A stretch of DNA of 64,000 nucleotides from Struthio camelus (taxonomy: Eukaryota > Chordata > Aves > Struthioniformes > Struthionidae), in assembly GCF_040807025.1 (NCBI RefSeq), contig NC_090952.1:27711068-27775067 (forward strand), written 5' to 3'. How positions within the stretch are numbered: position 1 is the stretch's first letter; every line of letters starts with the position of its first letter. The notes under the pieces were generated by a model that was not told the origin of the DNA, searched no databases, and saw nothing but the letters and a program-made list of their open reading frames with translations. Shown one piece after another: positions 39,816 through 54,431 of this stretch. A program made the position numbers and the translations under genes.

Positions 39816-42800
39816 TGAGTCTTGCCCAGCAGAGCCGGTGCAAGAGTATTAATTCCTATGGGCTTAGCAAGTGGCCAACATCTTTCACCATTTGGCTCAG
39901 CATTCTCCCTACTAGGCCAGTGACTACAAGCTTCTCTGATGTCTGGCCATAGGTCTATGTTGAAAGGCTTTGTACCCACTGCTACCACCCAATGCCAAGT
40001 GCGGCAGAAACGCCAGTGCTTTGTCGTTGCTCTATTAGGCTACGGGTAGAAATCAGTGATGGCACATGACTTGCTCGGGACCCATCTTGCTGGCAACATT
40101 CCAGAAGGAAAGAGTGATCCAAAACACATTTTCTGAGAAGCCTGATTCCCAGCATACAGACAGCATTTTTACCAGATGGAGCCCTTTGCAAGGCTTAGGG
40201 CTTAGTTTCTAGGTCTCAGCTAAGGTACAGAGCTACTTGGACTGAGGCAGTTCAGGACACGCACAGGAGAAGAACAGTAGTTGTCTAGAGTATTTTAAAG
40301 GCAAGCAAGGAGGTGCCTGGAGAGATTAGGCAATGCCTGAATTGGGCAGATGTTACCTCACACGATTGGATTTAAGTGCCTACAGCAGGATTTATAAAAA
40401 AATGGAGACACCCGAGTGCTATTCTGGATATAGCCTCTGGTATATGCTTTTCTGTTTGTCTGTATGTCTGAGCATGATCTCCAGTATGCAAATAAGAAGA
40501 GAAAATCCCTGCTTCCGTTAGCTGATAGTCATAGTTCTACATCAGAAGTTCATGTTCAGTCTTCCCCCTGGAAACCATCTTGACTTTGCCTTATTTTTGT
40601 ACCTCAGGAGCACCAGATGTGATGCACTTTATTACACTTTTTCCTCTATAGGAACAAGCTTTTGTAGAAAAGACTGTAAATCCAGTTTTAGAAAACCTGT
40701 GCAGTGTATAGAGTGAAATGTTCTTCCTAGCATTTGATTTGTTTCAGCTATTTGATATTGTCAAGAGTCTAACAGCCTTCTGAAGTTCTATGCTGAATTG
40801 CAAGTCTTGTTAATGAATGCATAGATGCTCACATTAGCAAAATTCTTACCTGGTTCAGGAACTAGAAGAAGAGATAGCCAATTCTGGATTCTGTGGGCTC
40901 CCACAAAGCCTATCTCGACCTGCTAACAGCATAGCCAAGTATCTGACCTAAAGAAGTCCTTAGAAGCTGTGCTATGTCTCCAAAGAGTCCTGCAGAAGGC
41001 TCTGCAATTTCCACTCAGTAAGAGCAGGTGGGTACCCTCATCCCATCCTATCTAATTACGTGCTCAAGTTTTCAGCTGCACCCATCTGGTTTCCAGGTTC
41101 CTTCTAAAAAGCAAAACAACAGGCCTAGAACAAAACGAGACAAAGGAATTTAAAAAAAGAGGAGCCCGCCATCTCTGACTCGCATTGTCAGTGTTCCTAT
41201 GCATTATCTATGCTATTCCCTGGCTTTTCTACCAAAGCTATGAAGATTACCTGAAAAATTCAGTGGGAACTCACATAAGTATTGCTTCTGGGGACCTCAT
41301 GAGAGATGATAGGTGATTTTCTTCTTCTAGCGCACTGAGAGGGAAGTCACCCTTGGGACAGATTTATCAGACAAGATCAGTTTCCTGCAACTGCATATAC
41401 CTGAAGTAATTTTAACTCTTCCCTAGTAACACTTGCGTTTCTCTCTGAGTTTCTCCCTAGGCTTAGAAGAAGCAGCTCCAGCGGTCCCTGCCTTGTGTGC
41501 TACTGTAAGACCAAATGCCCTAAACTCTGACCTGAGGTCTTCCTAGGACCCCAAGGCATACAGCCTCTCCGGGTGTGCTAGCTGAGCTCCCATTACACTT
41601 CTGACCCTCTTCACTGTGTGTTTGCTTCACAAGTCCTGGCCTGCACCAGATAGAACAGCTGTGTTTCCTGCTTGCCAATTGTGCCAGCAGCAAAAGTAAA
41701 ATCCCATGAACCTGGCAATAAACAGCTCTTATGAGCATACAGGAAAGGGTTCTGCCTCTCAGTCTGGTTGCAAGAGTATGCTTTTCACTTTTAGTCCAGT
41801 TAATCAGCAAATATGAAAAATAAAATCTAGACAAGTAATATCACTTTGCAGCGCAAGCAAAACAACGTGGGGGGACAAGGCTGGCACTGGAGCTACTGGT
41901 ATTGGCAGACTGTGCTCCAGGATACCCCTTGGGGGGTACTTCTGTGGGGTCAGGACCACGATTCTGCTGTCAGGGTTTCAGTATTGCCCAATGGGTCCGT
42001 GATGCAGTAAACGTAACAACCTTTGAACCCCGCTTGCTACAAAGCCATAACTTAGGAAACGAGCAGTATGGTTTTGGTATGAATGGGCTGGGATATGCTG
42101 AGCTCCTGTTGCCCTGACTGGCAGTAACATCAGGTCCCTCCTGACAGATTGTCCCAGTATCGTGCACCTCCTCCGTCTGGGTTTTGTGGACAGAAAGGCA
42201 ACCAGGCAGTTGTTTCAAACAAACTGGCTGCCTCTGAAAGGAGATTTGATATCATCTACCTAGCAAGTGAACGAGCAAAACATTGTAGAAATGAAGATCA
42301 GGTACCAATCCATCTGCTAACTTCAGTGGTCAAGGAAGAACCGTGTCTGTGCTGGTGCATGCGTATCCCCATGCAGAAGTGTACACAGGAGCAGGCTGTT
42401 GGCAAGGACTTGCAGTAGCCCTGACATACTCCGGATTTTGCAGCTGAAGAGCTGAATGTGTATATTGGCTGTGAAGCAAAGAGGAAAGAGATGAGAGTGT
42501 CTCTGTAGGAGCATGGGCCAGGAAAGGTAGAGCCCAGCAAGAGGCCGTATATCTTGTCTTGTAACTTCAATGGCGTTACTTACACATGGGAGCAGAGCAG
42601 CAGAAGACAATTTCTGTTCTTCCCAGCTGAGGTATGAGGAACCCAGTCTCGACACCTAGCAGGAAAAAACTTCCAGCAGACTCTTTCACTGCTCTTCTTT
42701 TGTGCGTGTTGTGGGGATAACTGTACTGTTTCAAGAACTCTAGTGAATATGGGTTTGTTTTTTTTTTTCATTCTCTCTGTGTTACAAAGAAAACCTATCT

Positions 42801-45800
42801 CTTGCAGAAATGATTTTGTTTCAGCAGAATGGAACAAGAACCTCACAAGAGGCCAGGAAATGCCTTCTTCAGTTCTACCAGTGACATACTCCTCTAATTG
42901 TTACTTACACAATCTTTTGTGCGTTTTACAGAATATACCATACGCCCTACTCTTTTGGTTCTGCTCACTGCCTCCCCTCGTGCACACTCTACCAGTTCTT
43001 TATTCTCTTTTTCAGTTTTACAGCACAGCTTGTTGTCTTCCAGCACCTTCCTTCTCAAATTCATCTTCTGTACCAATCTAGGTTTTTTTTTTTTTCTTTT
43101 TTGGTCTATCTCTGTTAAGTTTCATTGCCTTTTTGCTCTCTTTTCCTCATCCTCCTCCAAACTTTGAGTTTTCAGCTCAGGGTAGGAATGGCCAAAATGT
43201 AACTTCAGAGTTTTATTACATGGCCTTTTGCAGCCTGGCATGCAGCATTCAATTTGGAGCGGAGCGTCCTAGCTCTGTTGCATGCCGAGATCTGTTGTCC
43301 AGATGAATTAATTCCAGATTATATGTGGGTGTGGGCTTCATCTGGGCAAAATGTGGATACCCTGGTTTAGTCATTATTCTCTGATGAATCTCTTGGTGAC
43401 AGTCTTTGCCCCTATTGTTCTGAGGTGAGCCCCATGGCAAAAAATGTGAAGGGAAGAAACAAAAGAATATAAAGCAAGGTTACGAAATCAAATTCAGCAA
43501 GGCAGGGTTATTGTCCCTCCATTCCGCCTCTTCTGTCCTCCATCTGAGATTGGATTTTGTAGGAAAACACCCGTAGGACAGACATACCAAATCCACTGGA
43601 CTCTTCAGGCCGGCCGCATCATTTTTCCCAGTCTTGATTCGAATAGTGCTGGCGGCTCCGTAGCACGGTTTGCAGGGTCAGTTCTGATGGGCAACTAGAA
43701 ATATGAGACCAATCTGTCCCTGGGGCCTGGTGAGCTACAGTCCCACCTAATCTCTCTGGAATATGAGAGGCACTGTGGGATCTACACATCCCAAATTAAA
43801 CAACAGAGAAAGGGAGGAGGAAGTTATCATCAATTCTTAACATTTTATTTCTTTACTGGGTTAAACAAGGAGCGGAGAAAACCTCTGCCCCAAAATACAA
43901 CAGAACTGAAAGCGTTACAGGTACAGAGACTATTGAACACAGAGAGTAGTAGGATAATATTTTAATACAACTGAATTATAGCATGGTTTTGTGTTTTTGT
44001 TTTTTTGTTTTGTTTTTTGTCAAACCATTTTGGAAAATAAATGTAATAGGAACTAGTGCAAAAAAGTTCTAAACATGAAGCACAGTGTATAAAATGGCAT
44101 AAGAAAATTGTCCCCTCAAGGACACAGTCACTTTCTTATGACAGAGGGGAGAAAGAGAGAAACAGAAGGAGGGCGGGGAATAGGGAGGGAAGGGTTAGGA
44201 AGGCAGAGGAAGAGAAAGCTGGAAAGAAAGAGAAACTGGGCAGGGGGATTAGAAAGAATATCTTGACTTCAGCAGTATGGTTTGTTTTCACCTCACCACC
44301 ATGTACTGTAAAAGGACCTTTTGTAGGTCTGAGCTCTGTAACCACCACCATTTCACAAGCACTTGAGAAGGGTTTGGTCATAAACAGCCTTTTTCACATA
44401 CACGCAAAGCCATCCCACAGGGGCTCAGCCGATTCCTGGGGAGGTTCCCCCTGCACTCTTTTGATATGACAGCTCGCCTGGACCTCGAAGTGCTTGTCCC
44501 TCACCATCAGCAAAGGGTCAGAGAGAACTTGCATGATCTTCCAACAGCGTCTCCCGTGCTTTGAATCAAAAACGGCAAAAGGGCAAGGAACACTTTCTTT
44601 GGGGCTCTCTTCAATACACTCCCTTCACCTGGTTATTGTTGAAACATGGTATTTGTCTTTCTCCCTTCATACACACACACTTTGTGGTATCCCTGCACCA
44701 ATGCATTTAATTTCTTCCAATTTAAACTCCTGTGAACATGTGGGAATATCTCTGGATTTGAAGGCTTCCCATAACTGTGATGTCTGAATGTACTGGAAGC
44801 TAGAAGAAGTTGGATTCATCTTGGTTTGGAAAAGAAAACAGAGCTTGGTTAGAAGGATGGCTGGGGGCATCCAGCACTGAGTGAGGTCCTAAAGAAAAAG
44901 TGATGCTTCCAGACGGCAACACCTCAGCAACAAACCGCCAGTCAGGAACATGCACAAGCAGTTCCCGAGGTGTGCTCTGCCGGACTGAAACAGCCATGGT
45001 AAAATAGGAAACGCTCCAATTTGCTTTCACCACAAAGCTGCTCAGCCTACTGCCCCCAAGAAATTGGATGCTGGATACTATTTTAAGTAGAGCTGGTTGG
45101 AATGCCTTACAAATTGCTATTCTGTTAGAATCCACTGCCACCAGTTCCAACTGTGAGAAAAACTGTGATTGATTTTTTCATTTTATTTCTTGAAAATGAA
45201 AAGTTTTGTGGGAAAGGGCTGTTCCTGATACATTTCTCAATTTGAAAAAAATTGGTCATAATTATCAATATGGCTTGTTTTGACAAGTTTCAGAATAAAA
45301 AAAAAAAAACATCTGGCTTGAAATGGCTTTTTGTTTTGCAACTCAGGCACATACAGTTCCCAAATAAATACATTTAAAAATGGTAAAACCACCCCCAAAT
45401 TTATTAAGCCAAACCCTTTTGTGTGTGTGTGTTTTGGAGTTTCAGTTTACAACAAGCAAAGCTGTAGACTTCCTGGTCTGAAAAAGGATCATAATAAAAA
45501 TCCACAGTTCCAAATGTTAAGGAGACAGGAAGCCGCTCCTGACCTTGTTTCAAATAAATAAACTAGATATACACTAAATAAAACTAAGCTGGAGGTGTTA
45601 TTTAGTAATTCAGCCCATCTCCTGTCTGTGAGCAGCAAGTCTTACAGGCAGTAAGAGAGCTTATGCTGAGATTTGGCAAAAAGGGAGGGCACCCGAGCTG
45701 AGAGCAGCATCTTCAGTGAGGCTAGGAGATTCCTTGCAGCTGAGCTCTGCCACATACATGGCACAGGCACCTGGTCAGGTGGTGTCTGTGTCCTACAGGA

Positions 45801-48800
45801 CTGATTTGCAGTACGACTGGTACTTTGTTCCCGAGGTTGGGATGCATAGGATGAAGTTAATTGGGATATCCAGGGAAAAAGCTGCAAGAGATGCTCATAA
45901 AGTACCAAAAAAAAAAAAAAAAGAAAAGAAAAAGAGAAGGAAATATAGCTACTGGATTTTGGAAAAAACCTACAGTGTGACTATTTCCTTGCACAGCTGC
46001 TACCGCCTAGCCTAGCAAGAGCTATGGAGAGACATGCTTGCGTTTTGAAGAAGCCAGAGGACCCAGCTACTCCCCTTGCGTTTCCTCCCTGGGGACCCTA
46101 TGGAACATTTGCTACACTTTATGTGCTAACGACTTAAAGAAATCCCAGAGCAACGCACACCACAATGTTTCTGCTTTCTCCTAAAGGGAATACCAGCAGC
46201 GGTCCTGGCTCAGGGAGTTTGACACACGGTTTGTACATCCTGCCTACACATGTTGTTAGGAGATGTGCAGTGGAGCAGGTTAGGCACATAGAGAAACTAA
46301 AAACCCAGCAACTTTTAAAAGGAATCATTTTTTTTAGTGTCCCTATTTGAAAATGATTTATCCTTCACATATGGCCACAATATTTCCTGTGCTCCCTTCA
46401 TCCCAGAAGGGAGCTCGGAAGAGCAGAGCTGAAGGTCCCTTTGAGAACTGCGCCAGATCTAATCCAGCGACATCTTGAAGGCCTGTGACCTGCCTCGCAG
46501 GGTCTCAGTGCAGCGCTGTGTGATCTGGCTCAGCAGTGAAACTTCTCCTTCACTTATGTCCAGCACTCCCCACCCAACAAGACCGGTGTCCGGTAGTGAC
46601 GTGACAACCTGCGCTGGGAGGAGACAGCTACATAGCCTACAAAATCCAAACTTCAAAAGGCCAGAGCAAGTGTGGTCAGATGCACCTGAGACTCAGCCAG
46701 TAGCAAGCCCTCAGATGGCAGAGCAATTCCAGGTTTTGAAGGCCTCTCCTTTTCATTCAGCCTTGGGATAGCAGGGTCAGTGCTGGCTACATCAGCTACA
46801 CGTTTAGAGAGGCCACTGCCTCTCGCTGGGACTTGTGGTTTGGAGCTGTAGGAATGGTATAAAATGCCTGAATTTTCAGCATTCAGGTCCTGATTCTTCA
46901 CTCCTGCTCAGGGTACAAATAGAGCAGGATGATCGTGGGGTGAGTGAATGGAGAGAGCTTGCAGCGACACCGCTGCTTTGGTGGACAGCTACAAAACCTG
47001 TGGCTGCTTCTTGCACTGTGACACAAAGTCCATCAGAGCGCAGCCACACAGCATCCTCTACGTGGCTACAGAGCTTCCAGTCACCCCTTTCGCACTTTAA
47101 TACCCATTCCCAATATTAAGCCTTTAAATAACAACTCTTCACTAAACAAATCTCCACTACTGTTACAGGCCATCAGCATACAGGCCTGCACAGCTGAACT
47201 TCACAGTGTTTCTAACCGTAACGGCAAGCAGCGTTCCTGCCTTCCTCTACCTCCATCCTCCAGCAGAGTACAGGAATGAAAATATTCATCCAGAGAGCCA
47301 CATAGGACTGAGAACAAAAAGAGCTGCTAAAAAGCTGCTCCCCTGAAATACAGAATAACCAATTCTTGAGCCTGGGAAAAGATGGACCTTTCAGAGCTCC
47401 TACAGACCTGCCACTGCCTGGGAGCTCTACTCAAAAGTTTGCCTGAGGGGGAGAACGGGTAATCACGGGTTTGAGTAATTTAGGTACCTCTATTATCCCA
47501 CTGGAATGCTTAAGAACTGACTTTGTTTGATAGGCTAAAGTAAGTTGTTATTAACATCTTGGCTAAACATTAGAAATTGCCCTCCCTAACCTTTCAAATA
47601 TGACTTAATAGAGATTTATACTCCTGTGGACAGAAATCCACAAGGCAGCCCAAAAAGGCTATAAAAAATTGTCTGACATATTGCTTAGATTTTTATAGTG
47701 ATTTCCAAAAAATCTGAGTATATTTCTGTACAACTCCCCTGAATTTGTCTCTATTAATTTCTATATGCATTCCTTTCCAGGGTGGTAGCTAGGTATCATA
47801 TTATAATTTATTACAAGCTGCTGCATGACTTTTTGAGGGTAGAGACTTAAAGGAAAAGTCTGAACACAAACTAGTGACCACTCCCAGTAGGATTCACGAT
47901 ACAGTATTCCACCAACAGCCACACTCCTTTGCTGTAAATCACCAATCTCCAATTCAAATGCAGCACAAGTAGACCATGCTTGTCAGAAGACGCATACAAA
48001 ATTTGGGAAGTGCTATCACACTGCTGATGGGGATCCTTCCTTGGGATTAGCAGATATCAAATTTTCTTGCTTTCTCCCCTCCCCCCTCCCCCCCCCAAAA
48101 AAAAAAACGTGGGGCAAATGAACTGTCTCCCAGCAATGCCTGGAGTCCTGAGTGGCAGTGAATGAACTGCCCTGACATCTCCTATTGAAGCAGAGCAAAA
48201 TGTGTTGAACAAAAACCATTTCAAGATGTTTTCTGAGTGTTGCCAAGTTACTCAACATGTTCTGCTTTAGCTGTCAGATGCTTTCAAAGTGATTTCCCTA
48301 ACTCAGAGCACGAATGGTGAGGGCTCTCCCTGGGAATCTTTTGCCTGGGGCTAGCATGGATCTCTATTTTCATAAGAAAAAGGCTCAACTAATGATTAAT
48401 CTTCACCAGAGGAAGCAGGGCCTTTCTTTGGGATTTTTCTTCAGTTATTTTTCATTAATTTGTACAACTGGCCGTAACACTAAAGTGCAAAACACAAGAC
48501 TAACACTCCAGGCAGAACATGGCTACCTTTCCTCTCGCAGCTTTAGCGGCAGAGCCGAGGCCTGGATTCCCCGCGGATGCAGCTGTGGCTGCCTCCTCTC
48601 GCATACAACTAGCAACCCGGCCAACGGCACGACGGCCAAGCAACGGGAGCGCGCCCAGCAAAGGGGCTTGTGATCTGCTGCAAGGTGACAGCATCAAAGC
48701 CAGCACCATCTCTACCAGCTCCCCCCACTCCTTGGACACGCCGCCCAGGGTCTGCTTGCTCCAGAAGGACCGTGAGGAAACACTGCTCTGGGAAGGGGGG

Positions 48801-51723
48801 TTTTCTCTCAGTGAGGAGAAATCTAGTCAGTAAAGGGAACTTTTGATTTTACAAACCAATCTTTATGCATGGTGTCTTTCTCTGGGGAGAAGAATCCAGA
48901 TCATTCAACTGAAAAAGAAAGGAATCAGCAGCTGGGCTTTAGGTTATCGCTGTGGAATAAATCCTTTTGGGCTTGGTATTTTCCAAGGTCCCAGGTGGTT
49001 GCACCAAGAGCTGCTCTAGAAAGGGCTCCAGGTTCTGGTGTCCACGTTTGCACTGGGGGCGCGATGGGGAGTGGATTGGGAAGTGTACCTGCATGCACTG
49101 TGCAAACATGCTCTCTTTTCTCTCCTTATCCCAGGGGCTAATTCACTCCAGGGCTAACAGCAGCATTGTTTTAATAAAAATAATGTCAATGATATTAACT
49201 GAGACCATGTTAAAGTCTCCTTTCTGGACTTTTCCCTTGTACAGCAAAGAGGAGCTAATATAAATAGAAGATTATTAAGGTTGTAATGTCAGATCAGAGA
49301 GAAGATTTTTATCCGATGGCCTTTTAATGACGGACTGCAACATACACCGCTTCCAGCTGCTCAGTCCTATTCTGTGAACAGCTTAGTCTGGATTCATTTA
49401 ACTAGATTGGCAAAGTGTTGAATACAGCATATGGTGCCCTAAAACCACAGAACTTATTGACAGCAGCCTAGACTTGCTAAATAAAAGAGCTCCTTCCAAA
49501 ACCCTTGCTCTGTGAAGACTCAGCACTTTCCTCCCAGTCACACTAGGTAAAAAACACAGGCCTGTGTCTGCCAGCGAGCCTCCATACCGTGCGCATTCGC
49601 ATTACCCTCTGTGCCAGGAGACAGGGTGCCCTTCACACTGATACAGTGAGTGATTCTTATGTGTGTACCTTGTGGAAAGCTGCAGCTTGGAAAACGTTTG
49701 GATCTCCTTTAGTTAGAGTAGAACTGCCCTGCAAAGCTTCCTTGTGTACTGTGTACCTGTATCGTGTTCAGCTGATTAGGCTGATGCAACCACACCGTCT
49801 CAGTAATTATACTAAAGACCCAATCTTTGGAACTGTTCAGCTTTCAGATCATTCACTGGGATGTAGTGAGGGATCCCTGCCTCCTGAGATGAAGCTCATC
49901 ATCTGATATTAGGTATGGTAAAGACATTTCTCATAGCTCTCAGGTTATTCCAGCAAAACTAGGCCAACCTTCCTGAGCTCCTTTTGGTGCACACGCCTGG
50001 GTTATTTGACTTCATTCCTTCAAGCTCTGCAGCATTCATTCATCTCTTGACATCACATAGTACATATGCTGGCACAGAAACTCCTTGTGCCATCACATTC
50101 AGTGTCATAGGAGACCATACAAGTCCAGACTCTTATTTATGCTAATACATGTGTACATTGCTCTGGTCTCTGGCAGCGCAAGAGAGCTTCAGGGTGGACA
50201 CAATGACTCTTGCCCCTCAAGGCTCAGATTCGCACTTACAGGATTCATATGATATGGCTTGCACACATGTGGGGCAAAACAGAGAGGCCACAGTGCCATG
50301 CTACCTGCGGCAGAGCAGGTTCTGGGTCCTGCGCTGTCTCATCGGAGCAGACTCCACAGCAGACAATGAACAGGGCCAGTGACTCAGGGCCACTTGCTGA
50401 CGCATCACACTGGGCTATTCCTCTCTCTCTAGATGAGTTGCTTAAAGATTGGATTCAGCCTATCTCTGATGCCTGGAATCAGCTTAACTCTTGGCAGTAC
50501 ATGAAAAATCCAATTTCCTTAAGAATGGACTGGATCCGGTTGTCTTGAGACAGGAACATGACTGTGCTACCTCCTTTGGTCTAGCTGTATGCTTTTGCTA
50601 CTCATCAAAGCAGCTACACTTTAGCAACAGAGCAAACAAAAAAAGTCAGATTCCTATTTGCTAAACTGTTGCATGTACTGGTTCTCAGATCTGTGTAAAC
50701 TAGACTGAAAATATATGGATGCTGTTATGAATATTCAAACAAGAACAGTCCTACCTGTTCCAGTTAGGAACAGCAATAAAATCTGCTTGGGAAACACTCT
50801 CTGCATCTTCTCTGAAAACTAGTTATATTAACCTTACCACATAGTGCCTGATGACCAATGGACAATGAGTTCACAGGCTTTGTATTGGCAGGACTTTGGT
50901 AACATGTAACTGATAACGTGTAAACATCACCCCAAAGCTCTGAGATTCAAGTCAAAGCAGAAGTCAAACATTCAGCTGCTTTTCAGAGCATCTTTGGTCT
51001 GGAAATGGGCTGGAAGTTTCAGGAAACCAGTCTTCCCCATGAGAGTCCTGGTACTTCCCTTCCAGCCAGGTAGGAAGTAGCTTTTCTCATGGTGCTTTGC
51101 TCATTTTTGCTTCACCTCAACAGACCAGAAAACACGAAACATTTTCAGTCCTGAACTTTGCGACTTTTTTGACCCTCACAGGGATCTGGGATTGGTTTGA
51201 GATGCAGCAAAATATTCCTCTTTGCTTGGCCCCTGCCTACCAGCAGGACCACAAAAAGGCCAATCTGTGCTCTGCTGTAGGGGATCTGTGAAGAGGCAGT
51301 CTAGAAGTAGAAGAAGAGTCACACTTTCTCCTCTACAGGAAATGACCAGGTTTACATCCATACTGTGATTTAGACATTTTGCAGCTGACTGCAACCTGCT
51401 TCCCCATCTCCATGTACCTCACCTCACACCACTACCACAGGGTTAAAACACATATTCATCTTTTCCCTCACCCCATATCCAGAATGAACTTTCTTTTCTC
51501 TAATATCTGATCCTCAGTTCTTTCTTCATTCCCAGTTTAGTTCATTTTCCTTGTTTCCATCCTGGCCTCTCACAGTATCATTCATTCTTGCTAGATTGTA
51601 CCAACTTGGCACAGTACAATAACGAGCAACTGAGAGAAACAGCCTTGAAAACAGGCCCCACGAGAAGATTACCTGTCCGCAGCAGGATGCACAGTGAAGT
51701 ATCCCACACGCCACCTTCCAACA
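39816..51723. other. Intergenic interval between the 38-kb CpG island and NALF2
   Basis: This interval has no recognisable exon on either strand. It contains T-rich runs near 42749 and 43082, a TTTTTG-rich run near 43990-44020, A-runs near 45298 and 45907, and a purine-rich stretch near 44140-44260. Nothing else could be defined. Confidence 0.6.
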
Positions 51724-51729
51724 TTTATT
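51724..51729 (-). terminator. Candidate NALF2 polyadenylation signal AATAAA
   Basis: This is the first AATAAA on the minus strand downstream of the NALF2 stop, with a GT-rich element just beyond it. The assignment rests on motif position only. Confidence 0.35.
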
Positions 51730-53143
51730 CTGAGTATAGTTCCTAGTGGGTGGATGGAGGATTTGGAAGTCCCATATTAGAGTCGGGATCTCATACCTGT
51801 TTGAGGCTGAATATCTGGATAAACTGAGTTCAAAAAAAGTGAGTCAATTTAGGCTGCACCAGACAGCACCTTGCCCATCTGAGTCCAGCTGTCTCAGCAG
51901 GACTCCTATAAATTTTTTGATCAGGGAAGTAGCTCTTGATAAAAAGTACTCATAAATACTCTCCTCTCCAGCTGGGGTTCATTATCGCCTGTTCTCTGCG
52001 TGGGAGACACTAGATCACAAGCTGGATTTCTCCAGTCCTTCTGCTCAGTCCTTATGCCATCTCCTACATGAATTGTAGCCAAGAAGCATGGAAAGATGCC
52101 TTTTGAAGCCTTTTATCCAATTGTTATTATTCTTGAGCCAGCTACAAACTTGAAGTCTCCCTCAGCTTAGCCTGTGCACCACTAGAGTCACATCTCCCTA
52201 ACTCCTCTGAGACAAACCCTTCCCATGAGGAAAGACAGCAAAAAAGAAAACAAAAAGGGTTAAAGGAAATCATCAGGCTACATTGCAAAGTGGAACATCA
52301 GGAACCCTGGGAACATCTTTGCCTGCTCCACCCCATCCTCTCTCCCTCTCCACCTCCCTGTACCAGAGAAGAGTGGGAGAGCCAAGCTGGAGGAAGGAGG
52401 TAAAGACCTGACCGAGACGAACCCTGCGCAGGACAGAGAGCGTAGCATAACACTTTCCCATTCCTATACCACAACTCCTCTCAGCAAAAGCATAAGCCTG
52501 GGCCGGGCTGTCTGGTCAGGAATGCCATGCTGAAGGATCTGCACTCTTCCACGAAAGACAGGGACTGCCTTTGAGTTGCCTTTTTTTTTTTCCCCCCAGA
52601 TAGGAGAGAGGCAAGGATTTGGAGAGAGGTGCTGCTTCCGCGCCCTGCCTGGCAACTGGCGAATGCAGGGTGCTGGGCTTTAGACACAGAGGAGGAAAGA
52701 AATTGGGGTTAGGCTGATTTTTAAACTCTTGGCATTTAGGTGGCAGGTAAGGTGGGTGCCACATGGCACCCCTGGCAGGCAGCTGGGAGATCTGCGGCAA
52801 TCCCATCGGGGAGACCTCTTGCGAAGGGACCCCCTCCGTTCTCCCTGCCCCTTTGCTGTACCTTCTCGCGCCGGTGCCCAGCACCTCTACGAGGCCGGAC
52901 GTGCGGAGCTGCCGGGCTGCTTCTGACCGAACCCTTCTCAAAGCCGAGTCCCGCAGCCCTGTGCGCATTAGAGACTCTTCATCACGGGGATGCCCCGCGG
53001 CGAGCAGCTCTTGGGGGTATGTGTGGGGGTGTGTATGTGTGCGTCACCCCCAATCCCGTGCCTCCCATTGGAGGAATAGCATGTGCCCCCCTTAGTGGAA
53101 AAAGATCTGGCATTCTTCTTGGAGACCTCCTTTCCCCTCCGTG
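51724..53143 (-). other. NALF2: Probable NALF2 3' untranslated region
   Basis: This is the stretch after the NALF2 stop codon on the minus strand. Reading leftward, the first canonical AATAAA (TTTATT on +) is at 51724-51729. It is followed within about 10-25 nt by a G/T-rich segment (minus-strand GTGGCGTGTGGG) that suits a cleavage signal. This gives a 3' UTR of about 1.4 kb. The end is inferred only from these motifs; a non-canonical or more distal site is possible. Confidence 0.4.
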
Positions 53144-53562
53144 TCACTCGTCTCGCGTTACGCTCTCATCCACGGCGGGCAGGGCCTCCAAGCTCAGCCC
53201 TCCACCGGCCGCCCCGCTGCTGCTGTGCACACTCGAGAAGGACACCATGGTGTGGAGAAGCATTAGGACCAGGATGCACAGTTTGAGTCTGCTGTTGCCG
53301 AGGCGAGACCCTGCGGAGACGGGCAGCAGAGATGGCGGGTGGGGCTGGCGGTACTGGTGGTGGTAGTGGTGGTGGTGGTAGAGGTGATAGTGGTTCTGCC
53401 GCTGGTGATGGAGGTGAGGGTCGTGGCGGTGGTAATGGAGTGACTCCGACGCTGTGGATTTGGGGGATGTGTTGTAGTTGCTGTCTGGTGGGCGGTCACA
53501 GGAGTCCCATTGCACTTCGCAGCACTTGGCCTCCTCGTCGGGCAGCTGGTTCTCTAGCAACC
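53144..53562 (-). CDS. NALF2: NALF2 (FAM155B/TMEM28) last coding exon
   Basis: This is the C-terminal exon of NALCN channel auxiliary factor 2. NALF proteins bind the extracellular face of the NALCN sodium leak channel and support its surface expression. The acceptor ttttgccag|GG lies at 53563/53562; the two exon bases complete a Gly codon begun in exon 2. The next 139 codons end in TGA at 53144. The order is a segment with CC and a later Cys (AKCCEVQW...SCD), an NTS sequon, a strongly histidine/tyrosine-rich stretch, a conserved GSRLGNSRLK motif, a hydrophobic helix (LCILVLMLLHTMVSFS), and an acidic tail ending SVTRDE. Human NALF2 has the same order, including a His-rich stretch and an LVLMLLHT core. 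Adenine- and pyrimidine-rich DNA of intron 2 lies to the right. The identification is near certain. Confidence 0.95.
53350..53400. repeat. (GGT)n-rich run encoding the NALF2 His-rich segment
   Basis: On the plus strand this is a run of GGT/GGA/GAT triplets. On the NALF2 coding strand it reads as CAC/TAC-type codons, giving the His/Tyr-rich stretch with four consecutive His. Confidence 0.85.
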
Positions 53563-54431
<869 letters not shown>

